From Fratercula arctica (Eukaryota; Chordata; Aves; Charadriiformes; Alcidae): a stretch of DNA of 64,000 nucleotides. The stretch is taken from NCBI GenBank assembly GCA_947846985.1, contig CANTUZ010000025.1, positions 11,096,100 through 11,160,099 on the forward strand. Reading direction: 5' to 3'. Within the stretch, counting starts at the first letter, position 1. Every line of letters begins with the position of its first letter. A program made the translations under genes and the position numbers. The notes beneath the pieces are model-generated. The model was not told the DNA's origin. It worked only from the letters and a program-made list of their open reading frames with translations, and made no database searches. Shown in pieces: positions 55,918 through 64,000 of this stretch.

Positions 55918-58900
55918 ATGGCAGCTTACACACTTCATTAGCAGCCAAGACAGAGCTTTCACATCAGTCCTTTTCTGTGAATACACAGATGAGACAGAAG
56001 GCTCCACAATCATACTTGCTGGTTCTGCCTAGTTCCCTAGAAAGTTTGAAAATTTAGTGCATTTTCAAAAGGAGAACTTTGCAGAAAAGACTGCACTTTG
56101 ATGATTCAGGCTACACTGGCATTTCTAAGCATCATTTTTGTGGAACAATATAATTGGATATCGGCTGAGGTTTGTTGAATGACTGATATATTTATGGAGT
56201 ATATATAAATAATGTAATACAGAATACTAAAAAGTTAGTGCCATGAGAATTTGTATGCATGTCAGACTGATACGAAAAAATAATGCTTGGGGAAAAACAA
56301 ACACATAAAATAGGAATTCAGCATTACTTTACTTTTAAAGGCTAATTTAATTACCTGAAAATACATTTTTATTTTATTTGTAAAAATTATGACACATACA
56401 AACTACGTATTTATGTATATTAAACCACAGCATACCTGATAATTAAGGTATTCTGTAGTCTCCTATGTGTCCAATGTGACAAGCACTGAAGTAACTGAAG
56501 TATTTTGTGATACATTATTTTGTTTTCTTCCAGAAATTCACTGTAGATTATTCACAAATCATGGTCTGATGCATTTCACTCAGTATCCTGAGTGCCCAGT
56601 GCCCTACAGTTTGTGAAAAGGTATATATTATAAAAACAATGAACAGTTCTCTCAAGGTGCTGAGTACCTACAGCTCCTGCTGGAGTCATATTTTTGTTTC
56701 TTCAGGTCATCCTGCAAGATACATATATCTGTGAAACATTATTAATTCTTAAACCTCATTTTCTGTGGTTGTTTTATAGTGTTTGAATGTAGTGTTACTT
56801 CTTGCATGGCCATTATGTTAAAAAAAAAATAAAATTAAAGCTGAAAGATTAGATCACTAGGAAAAACATTTTTGTGTTTCCATGCTTCCCCTCCAGAAAA
56901 TGACAGGGTATTGCATAGATATATTTGGTGTCTGAGGTATGGAAAATCACAAAGCAACTGATACAGCATTTATCATCTTAACACTTTTCTAGTTGAAATA
57001 ACAAATACTTTTTTTTTTTTTAAAGACCAATATTTAAAGGGTGTTGATATATATAAATCAATAATTTATCAACTTGTTCTCTTTCTCCACTGCCAACCAG
57101 ATGCTTCTAGCTTTGCACTGCCAGATGATATCAGCTGCAAAGCATAAAGGCCTTGTGCTTCATGGAGAAATAAGAACATAAATATTTTAAAAATCCTGCT
57201 ACAGGAAGTGAGGAGGAATTAGGGTTGGGAGTGAGAGATTTTGCTGGTTTACTGTGAGAGCAATGCAAGTCTACATATTTTATGGGCTGGTTTTATCAGA
57301 AGTGGAGGCAGGGACATTTCAGTCTGATTTTTATCTCCTAACAAGACTGACAGACCCAAGTTTTTTCATGGCAATTTGTTGAAGACATCTGGTGAAGCTT
57401 TCTAGGGGATGAACACACAGCAGAGTGTTCCTCTGGTATCAGTTGGCATGGCAACTAGTAAAAGACTATTCAACATCCATAGGTTTCAAAAAGGTTGAAG
57501 CCTAGTTGAAAATCCATTTGGGCTCCTATCTGCAAAATTCTCCTTTTGAAAATGCACTAAATCTTTTTTCAGGTAACTAGGCTGAACCAGTAAGTACAAT
57601 TGTGGAGCCTCCTGTCTCAAATAATTTCCAAAGCAAAGTATTAATGATTCCAGGAAGCAGAGGCCTGAGATGATAGACAGTATTAATGGCACTGTTCAAA
57701 ACAGAATATTACCAGAAGGCTGTTAAAGACTGCTGAAGTCCGGGGGTAGTGCAGGGAAAGATGAGATGAGACAGAGGGGAGGGAAAAATGCTGTTATCAA
57801 AGTTTATCATGAGTCACCACAGGCAAATGACTGATTATGTTTCATCATTATATACTGCTAAGTAATATAAAGTTTATTCTATACAAGGCACTCCACTCCC
57901 TATTTGGCAGGGTCATATCACTTGAACACACCCAACACCTATGCTATATAGGTTGCTTATTTAAAAAGACTGACTGAAAAAATATCTTGAAAAGTGGTGT
58001 TCATGTCTCCTGCATAAAAAACAAGTAAATTGTCTTTGATGGATAACTTTTTTGAATATTGAGAAGAGAAGGAATTTACCACCCTGGGTATTGTCCTCCC
58101 ATAGGCATTAGTCTAATCTCTGCAATGGCTATGCAGGATATGCATTTGGGAAACAGATTCATTTAGAGTTTGCTTTTCTTTCTGCAACCTGTCCCTTCAC
58201 AAACACAGTGATCTAACAGCTGTACCAACTCTGTAGAGTTTCTAGATTTAAAATGGTTTACATAATGGAGTTCAAGGGCTGATTAACTGGGAGCACACTA
58301 TAGCTGGAGCTGTAACCAGAGAATCATGCGGAAGACGAGTGTGGATCATCACAAGGTGCAAGCTTAGTTATGGAAACATGATATTCTTTCATTTCTTTAA
58401 TGCTGGTGTATACAAAATGTGAACAGAAACCGGTTAAGAGAGTCAGTCTAGGACAGAAAACCCCTGTCTACACACTTTGCAACTAATACAGCAGGACTAC
58501 ATTTTCATAGGGCAGAGAACTATGGAATACATACTGTCTATGGCTTGTACCTTCTTTTCAGGAAAACAAAGTATGGTAATATACCTCTGGAATCCAGGAT
58601 AAACACACTGTTGAGAGCTGCTGCTTTCAGTGTGTTTGAGACCATGCACTAAATGAGTAAGATAAGAATTGCTGTAGAGAGTGTGTGCACATGTGTATGT
58701 ATCTGTGCTTATATTTGCTTTTTATGCATGTATTTTTGTCTGTTACTAAATTATATAGGATATTTGGGAATTTATTAGTGAAATATACTTTCTCCTTGAG
58801 TATAAACTTAAAAAAATTAAAAGAAATTGATTACCAAGTCTGTGTTCAAAATGCTAAGCTTGACTATACTGCTTCCCCTTTACCTGGACCTCCTTAGGAA

Positions 58901-59613
58901 ACCAGATGTAAACCTTAACAAGGGTTATCCGAGTTAAATGCAATTCCAGTGAACTGTACAGCAATGGGTAACCTGGCTTTAATTAAAGTTAAAACTTTTT
59001 CCTCTTCCCCATCCTCAAAGACTTTGCCTGTGATCTTTTCAAATATAAAGCAGGGAATAAAAGAGAATTCCTGCTCAACTTATTCTTCCTCACCCCCAAA
59101 TTATGATTATATACTCTTCTTGGCTGTGATAAAATGATGAATATGGATGTGTTTATGCATGACTTAAAAACTTGCAGTTGAAGCACAAAGTTCATCATTT
59201 TTCTCCACTAATGAATTGACATTTGCTATCCTAATATTGCTGTTTTGTGAGATAATATGGATTGTTTCAGTGAGATCCCTCTTTAGACATCCAGTCTCCA
59301 GCGTTTCACTTCAGATTTTTGGATCTACGTAGGTGGTTCAGAGAACATGGATTCAGTCTATAAATACTTGTTATTAAAGGAGTTCTCTAGCAGTGAGTTC
59401 CCTTATTAACCATAAAGTTGGAAGAAATGGTTATTTTGCCGCTTTCTTACTTGGATCGATCACGCACAAGATCATGTGTATATAAGCAGAACAGTCAAGG
59501 GCTGGTGCCACTCTGATGTCCTATTGACATATATTTTGGAAGCAAAGGATTTACGGCTTGGATCAGGCTCTAGGACACTTCATTTCAGGAGGGAGTGAAG
59601 ACTTGCATAGACA
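55918..59613. other. Non-repetitive AT-rich intergenic DNA
   Basis: No repeat family or motif-bearing frame is visible. There are A and T runs near 56820 and 57010. Confidence 0.55.
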
Positions 59614-59985
59614 TTCACAGAATCACAGAATGGTTGAGGTTGGAAGGGACCTCTGGAGATCATCTGGTCTACCCCCTCTGCTTTAAGCAGGGACACCTAG
59701 AGCAGGTTTCCCAGGTCCATGTCCAGACATCTTTTGAATATCTCCAAGGAGGGAGATCCCACAGCCTCTCTGGGCAACCTGTTCCAGTGCTCGGTCACCC
59801 TCACAGTAAAAAAGGGTTTCCTTATGTTCAGAGGGAACCTCTTGTGTTTCAGTTTGTGCCCATTGCCCCTTGTTCTGTCGCTGGACACCACTGGAAAGAG
59901 CCTGGCTGTGTCCTCTTTGCACTCTCAGGTATTTGTATACATTAATAAGATCCCCCTTTCACATTCACTGCTGCTAGAGCCTGTG
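59614..59985 (-). mobile_element. CR1 3' end, minus strand
   Basis: The plus strand starts TCACAGAATCACAGAATGG, the tail in reverse. The minus strand reads [20 protein letters not shown] near 59800-59720 and [12 protein letters not shown] before it. It is a 5'-truncated copy with a variant tail, so a different CR1 subfamily from 44268-44881. Confidence 0.88.
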
Positions 59986-62900
59986 ATCCTCTTTGTTCTT
60001 CTGAGGGGCATGCATTTGCTTGCTTTTTAATTCAGTGAGAAGCCGCCTGCTTGCATCTACATTATTTGGTTATTTTTAAGGTCAATTACTTAGCAAGCAC
60101 TCTGTATGCATACTGAGTTCAGTATGGCTGAAGCTAGCCGTGTCATAGTTCCAGGAGAAGATGATGACAGAACTTCAAAATGTTTAGTCACTATATTATG
60201 GGAATGACTGCAGAGGTTTTTTTATATTTCATTTGGGGTGGTTATTTCTTTTAGGCAGCAATGGTTTTGAGTCTTGAATAGGTCCTCATATGCCATAGTA
60301 TTTCCAGTAAATGGATAAAGGTTGATCTAAAGTGAATCCAATTAGGTTTAATTTTATCTTTTTTTTTTTCATATATCAGCATAAATTCCATATCAAAGAA
60401 AACACCTTATTTTCCCACTATATATCTGCTTTTTTGGTCAGGTAAATCAATTTATACTTCTTTGCAAGATGTTGTGTTTTGAAGAAACAAGCACCTTCTT
60501 CCAAATTGAATCATCAACATTGAAGGTAGCCCATGGGCTTCAGCCTCCATGGATATGTAGACAGACCACCGACAGTAACTAGTTTACAATGCCTAGGGGT
60601 AGCTCATTTGTTCAGTTACAGTTCACTGCTTGATTACATCATGTCCTCTATATGAAAATCATATCAGCACGTTGTTATGAGTGCAGGTGTAAGGAGTCAC
60701 ACCAATTTGAAATTCATGTTAGCTTGAACGATACTAAAACTTTGGGAAAGCTCTAATTAAAGGGAAAAAAAGACACAGGATCATCTAGTTCCATGCTTGA
60801 TTTGATGATAAAACTTCGTTCTTCCTTTTTGTTATTCTGCAATGTCAAGTGGTTGACTGCACTTCAGAAAAGGGATTCTAGTTTTATTCTTTCTACTTAC
60901 AGTATTGAAGCATTAGGCTAAATTATGATGCAGACTTTCTTTCAAGATATGCCTACTGCAATCCATGAGTTTGATCCAGTAAGTGAAAAATTTTACTCAG
61001 TATTAAATATCTATACTTTTTGGATGTTTCTTATTATTTTCATATGCCTGGTTCTAAGAGTCCGTCTTTTTATTTTTTTCATTTTATACATAAATAGATG
61101 GGGCCTCTCCATTTAAATTACTCCTCGTGTGTGTTGCTAGGAGTCTTCACTATCAATGGATGCAAGCAGATTCCTCTGTCATAGACTCTCTTTTTCTAGG
61201 AGCACTAAATGCCAGAGTTATCAATTGATTTGAATGACCTGTTATGTTATCATCGCAGAGCCTTAATAAATCAAATGGGGTGTTGCCTGTACCATGTTTT
61301 CCCCATTTGTAAGCAATGCTCCTTTATCTCTAAAGAAATAGCAGAATGGCTATTTTTGAATTATTTAAACATTTCTGACTTGATAAACTTTTTACAGAAA
61401 CATTAACATTATATATAATCTTTCGACATCTTAATTTTAATTGGCTACCGATTAATAACTGAATAAGTAACTGACCTTCAACATAAAGTATACAGATTTA
61501 CTTAAAAATGAATTGTATTTGTATAATATCCATTATCTAATAATGTGTGATTTAAGAAAATGATTTAGAAGAGCAACCAGACTTACACAATAATGACCCT
61601 CCTAAAAAAAAATCCTACAGATGGTGAGTTCCAACCAGTCATGGCAGAGAGAAGCTATTACTTTATTCTATAATAAAGTTAATTCTTTGAAGGTTAAAGA
61701 AAAGTGAATGGTATAACTCACTCCAGTGACTTCTTCCCAGCTTACTCCCCCAGATTCAACTGTTCTCCATTTTAAACCCAGATTTCATTTTTAATACATA
61801 CATATCAAGCTGTCCTTAATCTGTTTTCAACAGAGTACTCCCAGTCACACTTTAAACTTCAGTCATCCTTTAATAAAAATAAGCTGTGTTAATATTGTCT
61901 TCTGTTCTGAATCAAAAAAGTGTGCTATATAATAAATCTTTTTTCACTGTAACCCTTTGTAAAATTTTCACTGAAAAGCGTAGGATTGACAGGCTCAAAG
62001 TGCTGTGTGATCACTTAGGCTATATTGCAGCTCTGAGGCTTACAACCAGACCTAGCATTAGAAACAGGCTGAAGTAAAATTTTGCCTTGGAGCCTAAGGG
62101 CTTTTGGATGGCTAGATCACACTGAAACCAGGCAGAGTCAAAAGCCTTGCTCCCTTTGTGCATTTGGCTTTAAAGCTAGGTCAAGGAAAGTCTTGGACCT
62201 CTAAAGCAGAACTGAAATATCCAAACCAAAACTTGCAAACTAAAAAACCCTCACTCTGTGTAATCATAGAAGTGGTTAAACTCATCAGGTATCTTTTTTT
62301 ATACTTTTGATTAGTGATTCTGCCTCATAACTACCACCAGCAACTCAATACCTGTGTCCTGATTGGGATCCAGTATCTAGATCTTCTTTAGGGTAATTTT
62401 CATGTAAAAAGGTACGTCTACCCAACTGAAGCTCTTCAGCGATATCAGTTAATCAGCTTACAGTAATAGTAAACACTTATTCAGAACTATCTCAAGAATT
62501 TCTGCATGATATCCTATTTTGATATATTGGCGTGTCCCTCAGGGAGCTGAAAGTCAGGCAAAGAAGTATCTGAAGCATTTAGAAACCTGGAGTAGCGGAG
62601 GTGAAATTTTGCATCAATCTCGACTTCAATTTCTCAGCTTCACCAAAGGCTTGCTTGGGCACAGAAGTCCTTTACTGGATGTTTTAGCAATTTCTTGACC
62701 TAGAAAAGTGGGATCTCAAAAGGAGGAAACATTTATTAATGTCATTGCTATTGCTATTAGTAATAGATTTTGCTTAGTTATGCATATATGCTATATTTTA
62801 TACACAGTGCAACTTGATTTGAAGCAGCTGCTTTTAATTCCTGCAAATGCATGAGATATAATTTATTATAATAATATACTGTATTATAAAATTATGTTAT

Positions 62901-63265
62901 TGAAATTATATATTCTTCCCCATTTTTTAACATCAGTATCACTCTACTCTTTTTAATGCTCAATGCTTCAAGGTACCCTTAAAGTACTTGAGTTTGGGAA
63001 AGCCACAGAAAAGAATAGGTAAATGCACAGTAAGAGTCATCAGCTGTTGAAAGCTAAAACTGTGAAAAATCAAGCTAAAAATAATGTATACATTTTTAAT
63101 AGGCTTAGCTGCTGGAGTAACCTACAGAGAAGTTTGGTAAATTCATTATCAATTGAAACCAATATGTCAACGCTGATTTTTCTTTTTTTATTTCCTTTCC
63201 ACCGCCCCCCAAATGTGTGCTAATGCTTATCCAACTATTGGCTAGATAAAATAATTCTGTGTCCT
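59986..63265. other. Non-repetitive AT-rich intergenic DNA
   Basis: I see nothing recognisable. Short open frames (for example 60925-61116, 61209-61406) have no family motif. Confidence 0.55.
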
Positions 63266-63675
63266 TGTCATGGTTTAACCCCAGCCAGCAACCAAACATT
63301 AGAGCCATCTCCAGGAAAGCAGGGCTCCATCACGTGCAATGGTTACTTGGGAAAGCAAACACCATCACTCTGAACGTTCCCCCCTTCCTTCTTCTTCTCC
63401 CAGCTTTTAATTTCTGAGCATGATGTCATATGGTATGGAATATCTCTTTGGTCAGTTGGGGTCAGCTGTCCCAGCTGTGTCCCCTCCCAACTTCTTGTGC
63501 TGCACCCCCAGCCTACTTGCTGGCTGGGCAGTGTGAGAAGCAGAAAAGGCCTTGACACTGTTTGGCAATAACTAAAACATCCCTGTATTATCAACACTGT
63601 TTTCAGCACAAATCCAAAAATCCATGCAAGCTACTATGGAAAAAAAATAACTCTATTCCAGTCAAAACCAGCACA
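63266..63675 (-). mobile_element. Solo LTR, ERVL-type family C, internal deletion
   Basis: On the minus strand it begins TGTGCTGGTTTTGACTGG and ends GGTTAAACCATGACA. It aligns with 37083-37470 read in the other direction and then skips about 150 bases (the R/U5 part with the ATTAAA signal) before the terminal block. Flanks are GTCCT and ATCCT, a 5-bp duplication with one mismatch. Confidence 0.85.
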
Positions 63676-64000
63676 ATCCTATACAAGGCGTGAAGACAAA
63701 TTAGATAATACTACCAGCCATTATTATAAATATATAATAGTTTATGATTAGAAAATATAGTTTAATTAACATAATGCCTAGTTTTAGGTGCCTATGCTGT
63801 TATTTAAGTCATGTATTGTGGCTCCTAATTTGGATCTGAACACCTACTTTGGCAGTGAAGTTCCAGAGTGATGAGTATTTCAGATACAAGGGACATTTAT
63901 GAGATTGCGTTTAAGATTAAAAATGGTGTAGATTATTCCCCAGATTAAATGAGTATGTGAACTAAGTTTTCAATGAAGGTAATGATATTTAGCACAGAAA
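63676..64000. other. Intergenic DNA
   Basis: AT-rich. I see nothing recognisable. Confidence 0.5.

Overview
The window looks like a bird genome. It is packed with CR1 LINEs ending in the avian ATTCTATGAT-type 3' repeats, avian ERVL-type LTRs and several endogenous retroviruses (ERVs). I see no mammalian L1 or Alu, no bacterial gene structure, and no host exon, tRNA or rRNA that I can support. The background is AT-rich intergenic DNA, and nearly all recognisable coding capacity is transposon-derived.

Layout. 1-1642: non-repetitive. 1643-3874: two abutting plus-strand CR1 fragments. 3934-4226: minus-strand LTR piece. 4227-6978: non-repetitive. 6979-7975: plus-strand solo LTR with a perfect 5-bp target duplication. 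8980-14085: a CR1 fragment joined head-to-tail to a longer CR1, the latter split by a solo LTR (12639-13284). 14228-14951: another solo LTR with a perfect duplication. About 16970-19601: minus-strand LTR, leader and gag remnant of one ERV, followed on the right by an avian-type env TM fragment (19602-19786). 19787-29043: a young, structurally complete plus-strand gammaretrovirus-like provirus. 29240-29990: possible old gag remnant. 29991-37082: non-repetitive. 37083-37630: ERVL-type LTR. 38861-44161: minus-strand ERVL-type provirus without env. 44268-44881: CR1. 48532-49291: solo LTR. 49961-53950: nearly full-length minus-strand CR1. 54403-55395 and 55460-55917: older and younger CR1 3' ends. 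59614-59985: CR1. 63266-63675: solo LTR with an internal deletion.

The most interesting locus is the gammaretrovirus-like provirus. It has two LTRs differing by only two substitutions and two small indels, a CTGG target duplication and a tRNA-Pro primer site. Its leader holds five 46-bp tandem repeats that run into the gag start. Gag carries a PPPY late motif and one CCHC knuckle, and gag and pro-pol are separated by an in-frame TAG as in murine leukaemia virus. Pol carries two breaks and gag one, so this copy is defective. Env (646 codons) is open. Between pol and env, overlapping env, lies an open 254-codon frame with two Cys-rich, zinc-finger-like clusters that matches no standard gammaretroviral gene. 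It is a candidate undescribed accessory gene and the best lead in the window.

The elements are layered in time. CR1 copies are broken and host solo LTRs. The older minus-strand ERV sequence was interrupted by the gamma provirus. All assignments rest on motifs and internal comparison read by eye, with no database search.
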